A stretch of DNA of 64,000 nt from CAVZVZ01 sp963778895. Lineage in GTDB: Bacteria; Actinomycetota; Acidimicrobiia; Acidimicrobiales; Acidimicrobilacustridaceae. The stretch is taken from positions 868,001 through 932,000 of the forward strand of contig CAVZVZ010000005.1 in NCBI GenBank assembly GCA_963778895.1. Reading direction: 5' to 3'. Position numbers and translations under genes: made by a program. Positions 57,007 to 64,000 of this stretch are shown piece after piece (the first letter of the stretch is position 1; every line of letters starts with the position of its first letter). Below the pieces are notes generated by a model. The model did no database searches, was not told the DNA's origin, and was given only the letters and a program-made list of their open reading frames with translations.

Positions 57007-57976
57007 TCAGCGGGCCTTGAGCGCTTCGATCAGCTGCGGAAGCACCTTGTGCACGTCACCCACGATGCCGAGGTCGGCGATCGAGAAGATCGGCGCTTCC
57101 TCGTCCTTGTTGATGGCGATGATGTTCTTCGAGCCCTTCATGCCGACCATGTGCTGCGTCGCACCGGAGATGCCGGCCGCGATGTAGACGGTGGGCTTCA
57201 CGACCTTGCCGGTCTGGCCCACTTGGTACGAATACGGCACCCAGCCGGCGTCGACGATGGCGCGTGATGCCCCCGGCGCGGCGCCGAGGAGCTTGGCCAG
57301 ATCTTCGATCATCTGGTACTTGTCGGCCTCACCGAGGCCACGACCGCCGGACACGACGATGTCGGCTTCGTCCAGCGACGGGCCCTCGTGCTCTTCGACG
57401 TGACGGTTCAACATCTTGGCCGTGTTCGCGCCACCGGCATCGGGGATGGCCAACGCCTCGACAGCTGCCGGGACCACCACCACTTTCTTCGGCGGCAAAG
57501 GACTTCGGGCGCACGAGCACCAGGTACGGCTTCTCGCCAGTGAACTTGGTCTTCACGTTGGTGTTGCCACCGAACACCGGCGTGGTGCACACGAGGGAAT
57601 CACCGTCGAGCTCGACGTCGACGTTGTTCGACAGGATCGTGCGATCGAGTTTGGTCGACGCCCGCCCGGCCACGTCGCGGCCGTCGTAGCTCGTGGCGAA
57701 GAGGATGGCATCGGGACCGTTGCCCGCCTCGACGGCAGCCGCGATGGCCGCCGCCATCGGCACGCCTTCGAGCGCCCCACCGAGGTCGCCGCTCGCGTGC
57801 ACCTTGGTGGCACCGTGCGCGCCCAGTTGGGCGGCGATGGCGTCCGCGTCGGCGCCGGCGTAGACGGCCTCGACGTTGTCGGCGAGCGAACGAGCTTTGG
57901 TGAGCAGTTCGAGTGTGGTGGATGCGACCTTGCCTTCGGAGGCCTCGGCGTACACCCAGATCGTGGAAAGTGACAT
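57007..57976 (-). CDS. etfA: Electron transfer flavoprotein alpha subunit, one frameshift
   Basis: Accepts electrons from acyl-CoA dehydrogenases with EtfB. N-terminal domain ends LVRPKSFAAEESGGG; after a shift near 57470 the frame reads PAAVEALAIPDAGG, VVSGGRGLGEADKYQMIEDLAKLLGAA and the FAD motif PTVYIAAGISGATQHMVGMKGSKNIIAINKDEEAPIF (in part). Removing one C of CCC gives about 322 residues, the normal length. Lies 17 bp after etfB. The frameshift separates two intact domains of a conserved protein, so a sequence error is the likely cause. Confidence 0.93.
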
Positions 57977-57993
57977 TGGTGTTCCCAGTCTCC

Positions 57994-58776
57994 TCAGATG
58001 ACCTTCAGGTTTTCGAGGTACTCGATGACTTTCTGGAAGCCCTCGCCCTCGTCAACGACCTTCTCGCCGGCCTCTCGGGCCGGTGCGTCCTCGATGCTGA
58101 CGATCTCCTGGCGAGCGCCGGCCCAACCGACCTGGCCGGCGTCCAGGCCGAGATCGGCGACGGTGACCTCGTCGACCGGCTTGCTCTTGGCGGCCATGAT
58201 CCCCTTGAACGACGGGTACCGCGGCTCGACCACACCGGCAGTCACGGACACCACGGCGGGCAACGGTGACTCGCACTCGTCGTAGCCGGCGTCGGTTTGG
58301 CGCTGCACCTTCAAGGTGCCGTCCGCGATCTCGACGTGCTTGGCGAAGGTGATCGACGGCAGGTCGAGCAGCCCGGCGATCTGCTCGGGCACCGTGCCCG
58401 TGTAGCCGTCGCTCGACTCGGTCGCGGTCAGGATCAGATCCGCACCCTCGACGCGCTTGATCGCGGCCGACAGCACCTTGGCCGTCGAGAGGGCATCGGA
58501 TCCGCTCAGGGCCGGATCGCTGATGAGGATCGCCTTGGCGGCGCCCATCGCGAGGGCCGTGCGCAGACCGCCGACCTCACTGTTGGGCGCCATCGACACG
58601 AGGGTGACCTCGCCGCTTCCCGCGGTGTCGACGAGCTGCAGCGCCATCTCGACGCCGTAGGAATCCGACTCGTCGAGGATGAGCTTCACATCCCGCTTCA
58701 GCGTTTTGGTTTCGGGATCCAGCTGGCCCGGGTCGGCCGGGTCAGGGATCTGCTTCACGCAGACAACGACGTTCAT
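57994..58776 (-). CDS. etfB: Electron transfer flavoprotein beta subunit
   Basis: 260 residues, normal length. VVVCVKQIPDPADPG, LDESDSYGVEMALQLVD, DLILTATESSDGYTGTVPEQIAGLLDLP and the C-terminal LGLDAGQVGWAGAR are family blocks. Binds AMP and docks with EtfA, next in the operon. Confidence 0.95.
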   Translation of the reverse strand: MNVVVCVKQIPDPADPGQLDPETKTLKRDVKLILDESDSYGVEMALQLVDTAGSGEVTLVSMAPNSEVGGLRTALAMGAAKAILISDPALSGSDALSTAKVLSAAIKRVEGADLILTATESSDGYTGTVPEQIAGLLDLPSITFAKHVEIADGTLKVQRQTDAGYDECESPLPAVVSVTAGVVEPRYPSFKGIMAAKSKPVDEVTVADLGLDAGQVGWAGARQEIVSIEDAPAREAGEKVVDEGEGFQKVIEYLENLKVI

Positions 58777-58902
58777 GGCGGACAGTTTGTGCTGACACCA
58801 CGCGACCGTCCAAATCGAGGTTCGCGTCCCTCAAAACCTGGGCCGGCCCCAAAACCCGAGCTGGCATCGCCAAATCTGCAGGTGCTGGTACCGTCCCGCG
58901 CA

Positions 58903-59817
58903 GTGCAGGTGCTGCTGCTCGTCAACTCGTCGGCCTCGTCGGTCACTGCCCGCACCCGAGTCGTGATCCAGAAGGCGCTGTCGGCCGACCACGACGTCAC
59001 CACGACCGAGACGAGCCGCCGCGGCCACGCCACCCGGCTCGCGCAAGGGGCCGCCTCGGCCGGCACCGAGGTCGTCGTCGTGCTCGGCGGCGACGGCACC
59101 CTGAACGAAGCGGCCAACGGTCTGGCCGGCACCAGCACCGCCTTGGCGGCACTTCCGGGTGGTTCCACGAACGTGTTCGCCCGAACCCTCGGCCTTCCCG
59201 ACGATCCAGTGGAGGCCACGGGCGTGTTGCTCGACGCGCTCGGTCGCAAGTCGATCCGCCGCGTCGGACTGGGCTCGGTCAACGGTCGGTACTTCCTCTT
59301 CCACGTCGGTATGGGTTTCGACGCTGCGGTCGTCGCGCAGGTCGAGCGGCGCGACTTCCTCAAACGATGGGCCAGTCACGCGTGGTTCGGCTGGTGCGCG
59401 GTCGACACATGGCTGCGTCACTACGACCGCTCGCGCCCGCGCTTCGCCGTGCATCACACCGACGGCACGATCGTGGACGACGCCACGTTCGCGGTGTGTC
59501 TCAACACCAATCCGTACACCTACGTCGGGCGGCGACCGTTCAACGCCGCGCCCGACGCGACACTCGACCGTGGTCTCGCGCTGCTGACGTTCCGCACGCT
59601 CGACCTCGTGCCCTTGCTCGGTCTCGCCGCATCGGCGCTTGCCAGTGGCGAGCGCTTACGACGCAGTCGTTACACGGATTACCGGGCCGATCTCACCGGT
59701 GCGCGCGTCACGGGATACGGGCCGTTCCCCTACCAGGTCGACGGCGACTATCTGGGAGAGACCTCCGAACTGCGTTTCCGCCACGAGCCCGACGTCATGG
59801 ACCTCGTGATGCCCTAG
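58903..59817 (+). CDS. Diacylglycerol/sphingosine kinase-like lipid kinase
   Basis: 304 residues from GTG 58903 (QVLLLVNSSASSV). VVVLGGDGTLNEAANGL is the catalytic GGDGT motif, ALPGGSTNVFARTLG the second nucleotide motif, and FLFHVGMGFDAAVV and YQVDGDYLGET further family blocks. Members phosphorylate diacylglycerol or related lipids at the membrane. Divergent from etfB (126 bp). The open frame continues upstream but is the antisense of etfB. Confidence 0.86.
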   Translation: MQVLLLVNSSASSVTARTRVVIQKALSADHDVTTTETSRRGHATRLAQGAASAGTEVVVVLGGDGTLNEAANGLAGTSTALAALPGGSTNVFARTLGLPDDPVEATGVLLDALGRKSIRRVGLGSVNGRYFLFHVGMGFDAAVVAQVERRDFLKRWASHAWFGWCAVDTWLRHYDRSRPRFAVHHTDGTIVDDATFAVCLNTNPYTYVGRRPFNAAPDATLDRGLALLTFRTLDLVPLLGLAASALASGERLRRSRYTDYRADLTGARVTGYGPFPYQVDGDYLGETSELRFRHEPDVMDLVMP

Positions 59818-59830
59818 TCCCGCACCCGAC

Positions 59831-60530
59831 TCAGGTATCTCGGCCGAGCACGTCTCCGAGCACGTCGGGAACGTCGGTGATGATCGCATCGACCCCGAGG
59901 GCGATCAGCTCGCGCATGCGGTCGGTGTCGTTCACGGTCCACACGTTGACCTCGAGGCCGGCGTCGCGGGCGAGCGTCATGAACGCCTCGTCGACGAACG
60001 GGTCCCACGGGTTGATCGCGCGATGACCGTGTGACGCCGCGAGCTCGATCGCCTTCTTCGGCTCCTCGAGGTCGTGCGCCAACAACCCCGTCGGCAGGTT
60101 CGGGTCGAGGGCTCGCACGCGGTCGACGGTCGCCAGGTCGAACGACGTGACGAGCAGGCGCTCGCGCGGGAACCCCGCCAACTCGGCCACGACGGCGTCG
60201 GCCGACGACCGCTGCGGATCGAAGTCCGGGTCCGGACGCGAGTTCTTGATCTCGACGTTCACTCCTAGGCCGTCGCACGCCGCGAGTGCGGCATCGAGCA
60301 CGCGGGACGAACCCCGGCAGGTCGGCCGCCGGGAGCTCGCAGATGGCGCGTCCGTCGGGCAGCTCGGCGTCGTGGTGAATGGCCCGTGCCCCGTCCGCGG
60401 TGAGACGGACGTCGAGCTCGACCCAGTCCGCCCCCAGCTCGCGGGCTCGGTGGAAGGCGGCGACGGTGTTCCCGGGCGGCTCGGCCCGGGAAGCGCCCCG
60501 GTGGGCCACGATCAGCGGTGAGTTCGACAT
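59831..60530 (-). CDS. Glycerophosphodiester phosphodiesterase, one frameshift
   Basis: LIVAHRGASRAEPPGNTVAAF (catalytic HRG and E-P-E-N-like site), WVELDVRLTADG and IHHDAELPDG are the GDPD N-terminal half. After a shift between 60303 and 60322 the frame reads LDAALAACDGLGVNVEIKNS and ends VNVWTVNDTDRMRELIALGVDAIITDVPD (in part). Removing one base gives about 232 residues, full length. No signal peptide, so cytosolic. ATG 60530 has GGAGGAG 3-9 nt upstream. Confidence 0.88.
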
Positions 60531-60560
60531 TGCTCCTCCAAACCGCTTCTCCGTCAAATC

Positions 60561-60600
60561 CTCAATGTGCCAAACCTCAATATGCCAAACCTCAATATGG
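60561..60600. repeat. 15-bp tandem repeat in the gdpd-whiB intergenic region
   Basis: CTCAATGTGCCAAAC, CTCAATATGCCAAAC and a partial third copy CTCAATATGGG in direct order. AT-rich island in a GC-rich genome, 31 bp before the GDPD start and about 47 bp before the whiB promoter. Tandem sites with a 15-bp step could be a regulator-binding array. Confidence 0.7.
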
Positions 60601-60646
60601 GGGTGGTGAAAAATGACACAGGCGGCCAAAAATCGGGGGGTACCCC

Positions 60647-60675
60647 TTGAAACCTGGTTCTGAACTCAATAGGTT
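60647..60675 (+). promoter_or_regulatory. Probable housekeeping promoter of whiB
   Basis: TTGAAA (60647-60652), 17-bp spacer, TAGGTT (60670-60675). Close to the sigma-70/SigA consensus (TTGACA, TANNNT). The whiB start codon is 100 bp downstream, leaving a leader of about 95 nt. Confidence 0.6.
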
Positions 60676-60775
60676 CTTCGTGTCCCAGCCACACGCCGTC
60701 TCTTTCGCAGCGCGGTGGCATGTGAACAGCTTCACGATTGGCCACAGACGTGAAGCCCAACCTCGTGGAGGCACT

Positions 60776-61099
60776 GTGGCCCTCACTCCTGTTCGACCCC
60801 TGCCCGAGTCCCAGGTAGCCGGGCTCTCGGTCGAAGCCGAAAACGACGACGATTGGCGTGCGGTCGCCGCATGTCGCGACACCGATCCCGACCTGTTCTT
60901 CCCGGTTGGCACGACCGGTCCCGCCATCGACCAGATCGAGGCGGCCAAGGCCGTGTGCCGTGAGTGCGACGCCAAGGCCCCGTGCCTCGACTTCGCGCTC
61001 ACCTCGAACCAGGACTCCGGTATCTGGGGTGGCACCTCCGAGGAAGAGCGCCGCAAGCTGCGCCGCCAGTGGCTCGCCGCGAGGCGCCGCGCCTCCTGA
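60776..61099 (+). CDS. whiB1: WhiB-family iron-sulfur transcription regulator (WhiB1-like)
   Basis: 107 residues from GTG 60776, with GGAGG 5 nt upstream. The four 4Fe-4S Cys are in AACRDTDPDLFF, AVCRECDAKAPCLDFAL (C-x2-C-x5-C). Then come SGIWGGTSEEERRKLRRQW, the G-(I/V)-W-G-G turn and basic DNA-binding tail. WhiB proteins bind SigA and sense NO or O2. In mycobacteria whiB1 lies beside pdtaS, exactly as here, which supports the WhiB1 assignment. Confidence 0.88.
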   Translation: MALTPVRPLPESQVAGLSVEAENDDDWRAVAACRDTDPDLFFPVGTTGPAIDQIEAAKAVCRECDAKAPCLDFALTSNQDSGIWGGTSEEERRKLRRQWLAARRRAS

Positions 61100-61120
61100 G
61101 TTGACTCGTCCGCGGACGCG

Positions 61121-62650
61121 TCAACGAACAACGGGCACTTCTCCTGTCAGCGGGAAGCGCAGGTCCGACAGCGGAACCCGTATGTCGACCACGGTCCCCG
61201 GCCGATCCGGCGGTCCGTCCCCCGCGTAGAGCTCGATGCTGCCGGCCAACTCGGTGGTGACGAGCGTGCGCACGATCGACAGCCCGAGCCCGGTGGCGGT
61301 GTCGATGGAGAACCCCGGCGGGAGCCCCTGGCCGTCGTCGATGACCTTCACCCGTAGCTCGACACCGTCGTTGGCCAGCTCGACCACGACCTGACCCGGC
61401 CCACCCTGATCGGCGGCGAGCACCTCACCCGGGTACGCGTGGTCGACGACGTTCTGCAACGCCTCCGTGAGCACGACCGCGAGCGGGGTGGCCAACGGCG
61501 CCGGCAACGTACCGGCGTCACCGGTGACCTTGAACAGCACGGGATCGTCCGGCGACACCAGGCCTTCCTCGACCATGCGCACGAGTGGGCGGACGATCTC
61601 GAGGAACGGCACTTCCTCGCCCGTCTCGTGCGAGAGCGTCTCGTGCACCAACGCGATCGACCGGATGCGGCGCACGGACTCCTCGATCGCCGCTTTGGCC
61701 TCCGGCGACGACAGACGCCGACCCTGGAGGCGGAGCAGCGACGAGATCGTCTGCAGGTTGTTCTTCACCCGGTGGTGGATCTCGCGGATCGTCGCATCCT
61801 TGGACATCAGCAGGCGGTCGCGTCGCCGCAGCTCAGAGATGTCGCGAAGCAGCACCAGCCCGCCGGACACCCGACCGTGGTCGAGCAGCGGGATGCAGCG
61901 GATCAGCAACGTGATCTCGTGGCCGCGCTCGATCTCCTCGGTCGCCGGGCGCCGTTTGGCGAACGCCAGGCGAACCGCGTCCTCGTTGAGCCCCAGCTCG
62001 GAGAACAGCACGCCCTCGGTGTTCAGATGCACGCCGATGCGATGCAAAGCCGACACGGCATTCGGCGACGTGTACTCAACCCGAGCCGACTCCTCGAGCA
62101 GGATGACACCGTCGCCGACGCGGGGCGCTTCCTCACTCAGGGCCTCGGGGCCAGGGAAGGGGAACTCGCCCGACGCGATCATCCGCGCGAAGCGATTGAA
62201 GACCTCGACGTAGGTGCGCTCGAGCTCGCCCGGCGGTCGACCGATGGTGGGCGCCGACTCGCGGGCCAGCACGCCGACCGTGTGGCCGCGGTGGCGCACC
62301 GGGATGCACAGCTCGCGCACCGCCTCGCGGTGGGTCTCGATCATGACCTCGCCGTCCATGATCTCGCCCAGCTCCAAGCAGCGAGCCACCAAAGGACGCT
62401 CGGAGATCTCGACCAGGTCACCAACCCAGTCGCTGCGGTACAGGGTCTGGCCGGTGGTCGGCCGGATCTGGCCCAGCACCACGAGCCCGGAGGGACGGTG
62501 GCTGCGCTCGGGGACCCCCGAGAACAGCATCAGGTCGGCGAAGCACAGGTCGGCCAACAGCCCCCAGGACGCGGTGAGGCGCTGGAGGTGGTCGATCTGT
62601 CCGATCGTGAGGGGTGTTCGGAGCCTTGCGAGCTCCGTGAGACTGGCCAT
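61121..62650 (-). CDS. pdtaS: Soluble sensor histidine kinase, PdtaS type
   Basis: 509 residues, no membrane segments. N-terminal GAF-like domain (residues about 15-150), PAS domain (about 175-295: VILLEESARVEYTSPNAVSALHR), then HisKA_2 with the phosphoacceptor His in TIREIHHRVKNNLQTISSLLRLQGRR (in part) and an HATPase domain (LTEALQNVVDHAYPG, VIDDGQGLPPGF, TGLGLSIVRTLV). PdtaS phosphorylates PdtaR, an ANTAR RNA-binding antiterminator, in mycobacteria. Convergent with whiB, 21 bp between stops. No pdtaR in the window. Confidence 0.9.
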   Translation of the reverse strand: MASLTELARLRTPLTIGQIDHLQRLTASWGLLADLCFADLMLFSGVPERSHRPSGLVVLGQIRPTTGQTLYRSDWVGDLVEISERPLVARCLELGEIMDGEVMIETHREAVRELCIPVRHRGHTVGVLARESAPTIGRPPGELERTYVEVFNRFARMIASGEFPFPGPEALSEEAPRVGDGVILLEESARVEYTSPNAVSALHRIGVHLNTEGVLFSELGLNEDAVRLAFAKRRPATEEIERGHEITLLIRCIPLLDHGRVSGGLVLLRDISELRRRDRLLMSKDATIREIHHRVKNNLQTISSLLRLQGRRLSSPEAKAAIEESVRRIRSIALVHETLSHETGEEVPFLEIVRPLVRMVEEGLVSPDDPVLFKVTGDAGTLPAPLATPLAVVLTEALQNVVDHAYPGEVLAADQGGPGQVVVELANDGVELRVKVIDDGQGLPPGFSIDTATGLGLSIVRTLVTTELAGSIELYAGDGPPDRPGTVVDIRVPLSDLRFPLTGEVPVVR

Positions 62651-62672
62651 CAGCCCGCCAGTCTGCCGCGGG

Positions 62673-62996
62673 TTACCGCCGGTCAGCGTCCTCGTGTTGG
62701 CGACGCTGCTTGGTGGCCTCGATCTGGGCTTCGCTGATCTCCCAGTGGAAATGACAGGTCGGGCAATGCAGCAGCATCACTCGTTCCACCAAGTCGAGCC
62801 GGTCGATGTAGCCCCAGTCCTCGCATTGCGGACAGAGGGTCGGCCGGTTCCATTCGAGGTCACCCGGTGGTAGTGGCTCTTGCAGTCCGGAAAGGATCTC
62901 CTCCGTCAGAGGCGGATCGTTCCAGACCGGTAGTGGAGTCACGTTCGATGCACTCGCCACGGGTGCCTCCGAACGCTTTCGCCGGAACATGGACAT
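62673..62996 (-). CDS. Zinc-ribbon small protein
   Basis: 107 residues. After a polar N terminus come LCPQCEDWGYIDRLDLVERVMLLHCPTCHFHW (in part): two C-x2-C knuckles 25 residues apart that should bind one zinc. A charged C terminus follows. ATG 62996 or the Met two codons on. 22 bp upstream of the pdtaS start, same strand, so probably co-transcribed. Function unknown; such ribbons often bind nucleic acid or a partner protein. Confidence 0.72.
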   Translation of the reverse strand: MSMFRRKRSEAPVASASNVTPLPVWNDPPLTEEILSGLQEPLPPGDLEWNRPTLCPQCEDWGYIDRLDLVERVMLLHCPTCHFHWEISEAQIEATKQRRQHEDADRR

Positions 62997-63101
62997 GGCG
63001 CCATCCTACGGTGGTCGCGCGCCCACGGAAAGTACTTCGCCGCCGGCCGACGCAATCCCGTCAGATGCTTCTGGCACGCCCGAGTCCGGGCCCTCGAGGC
63101 G

Positions 63102-64000
63102 CTACCGCCAAATGCGCTCGCCGAGACGCAGGAGGCCGGCCAGATCGTAGATGTCGGTCTCGAAGAACGGCGCGTTGGCGACGACCTCGGGCACACGACC
63201 GAGCTCCTTGCGTTGCTCCGCTTCACGCGTGGCGACGACGCGGTAGTTGAGGAAGCTCTCGCCCACCTCGCGCAACACGCGCGCCACATGATCGGCGCCA
63301 CCGAGCCGGGCGTCGGCGACCTCGGACGCGATTGGATCGGCCTTGCGACACAACGTCTCGGCCACGGCGGCGGCGGAGTCGTCGAGGAAGTACGCAGGCA
63401 ACACCTTGTTGAGCACGAGCGCGCCGAGGTGGAAGTCGCGCTCGTCGAGCGCGCTGATGAAGAACTCCGCTTCGCGCACCGGAGCTTCTTCGAGTGTGCT
63501 GACGACGATGAAGGTGGTGCGACGATCCTCGAGCGTGCGAGTGACCGCACGAGCCCGTTCGACGAAGCCGTCGTACATCGTCTGGAACAGGATGAAGAAC
63601 TCCGCGATGTCCTCGAGGAACTGCGAACCAAGAATGCGGTCCGCCACGTTGTAGAACGGCCGCGACGCCGCGTTCACCAACCGCGATCGATAGGGGGTGA
63701 TCAACCATCGGAGCAATCGGCTGCTGAAGAAATCGGCCATGCGTTCGGGCGCTTCGAGGAAGTCGATGGCATTCCGCGTCGGCGGAGTGTCGACGATGAT
63801 CAAGTCGTAGCGGCCCGACACATGGATCTCGTGCAGCCGTTCCATGGCGATGTAGTCGTGGCTCTGCACGAACTTGCCGGTGATGTTCTTGTAGAGCGGG
63901 TTGGCGAGGATGGCATCGCGGGTCTGGGGGTCGGGTGCATGGGTGCGCACCAGCGCGTCCCACGACTCCTTGGTGTCGAGCATGGCGGCGTACAGCTCGC
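63102..64000 (-). CDS. ArsA-type (anion-transporting-like) ATPase, N terminus outside the window
   Basis: The last 299 residues are present; the frame is open through the window end (ELYAAMLDTKESWD), so the P-loop part is missing. HVSGRYDLIIVDTPPTRNAIDFLEAPERM is the switch region of actinobacterial ArsA/Get3-like ATPases (in part), followed by FIVVSTLEEAPVREAEFF and LGALVLNKVLP. In actinobacteria two such genes are usually paired; whether the partner lies beyond 64000 cannot be seen. Arsenite export is unlikely for this group; a targeting or unknown role is more likely. Confidence 0.83.
   Translation of the reverse strand, partial: ELYAAMLDTKESWDALVRTHAPDPQTRDAILANPLYKNITGKFVQSHDYIAMERLHEIHVSGRYDLIIVDTPPTRNAIDFLEAPERMADFFSSRLLRWLITPYRSRLVNAASRPFYNVADRILGSQFLEDIAEFFILFQTMYDGFVERARAVTRTLEDRRTTFIVVSTLEEAPVREAEFFISALDERDFHLGALVLNKVLPAYFLDDSAAAVAETLCRKADPIASEVADARLGGADHVARVLREVGESFLNYRVVATREAEQRKELGRVPEVVANAPFFETDIYDLAGLLRLGERIWR

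Noticed and set aside
60561..60600. CRISPR-like short repeats before whiB
   Set aside because: Direct 15-bp tandem copies without spacers; no cas genes in the window.

Overview
The window looks like a chromosomal segment of a high-GC actinobacterium, most probably an uncultured relative of the class Acidimicrobiia. The evidence is the strong G/C third-position bias with GTG/TTG starts, a WhiB regulator, a DivIVA protein, NdgR-type control of leuCD, PdtaS beside WhiB, the actinobacterial trio histidine phosphatase / DUF3090 / SCO1664-like protein, F420-type proteins and family-5 UDG. The lineage is inferred from gene content; no rRNA is present.

Layout. 1-11.3 kb is a surface and polysaccharide region: two related secreted proteins with a C-terminal membrane anchor, a GH-A-clan lipoprotein glycosidase, three glycosyltransferases (GT2, WecG/TagA, GT4), a coiled-coil/signal-peptidase fusion, DivIVA and a polyprenyl-phosphate sugar transferase. 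11.4-25.1 kb carries ndgR, leuC-leuD, a PAS-GGDEF protein, a Crp regulator coupled to leuA, serA, an S9 peptidase, an aspartate-type aminotransferase and serC. 25.2-29.4 kb has an acyl-CoA synthetase, a GT-C-like membrane protein and an unknown coiled-coil/winged-helix protein. 29.4-42.2 kb is mostly a minus-strand amino-acid block: ilvC, ilvB-ilvH, thrC, hom, lacZ, lysA, argS, with tRNA-Arg just beyond argS. 42.4-64 kb is mixed: a PhnY/PhnZ-like oxygenase pair, MFS transporter, LCP protein, acyl-CoA dehydrogenase, FrhB-like protein, UDG, the phosphatase/DUF3090/SCO1664 trio, an ALO-type oxidase, etfBA, a lipid kinase, GDPD, whiB, pdtaS and the start of an ArsA-type ATPase.

Functional logic. 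Enzymes for leucine, isoleucine/valine, serine, threonine and lysine synthesis lie within 30 kb. Two of the operons have features of classical ribosome-mediated attenuators: a Leu-codon leader peptide before leuA (18323-18364) and a Leu-Val-Val-Val leader before ilvB (32891-32929), each followed by a terminator hairpin. ndgR and leuC diverge from a region holding a perfect 16-bp palindrome. The first 11 kb plus the LCP protein form a plausible cell-surface glycopolymer and polar-growth set.

Two global properties matter. First, about thirty genes are interrupted by single-base indels, mostly an extra base and often in a short homopolymer, with clear coding potential on both sides, even in housekeeping genes (hom, thrC, etfA). 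I read these as residual sequencing or assembly errors and annotate the interrupted genes as whole loci. Second, a 40-bp palindromic element (17-nt arm, 6-nt loop, 17-nt arm) recurs in four intergenic spaces and, in degenerate form, inside two genes.
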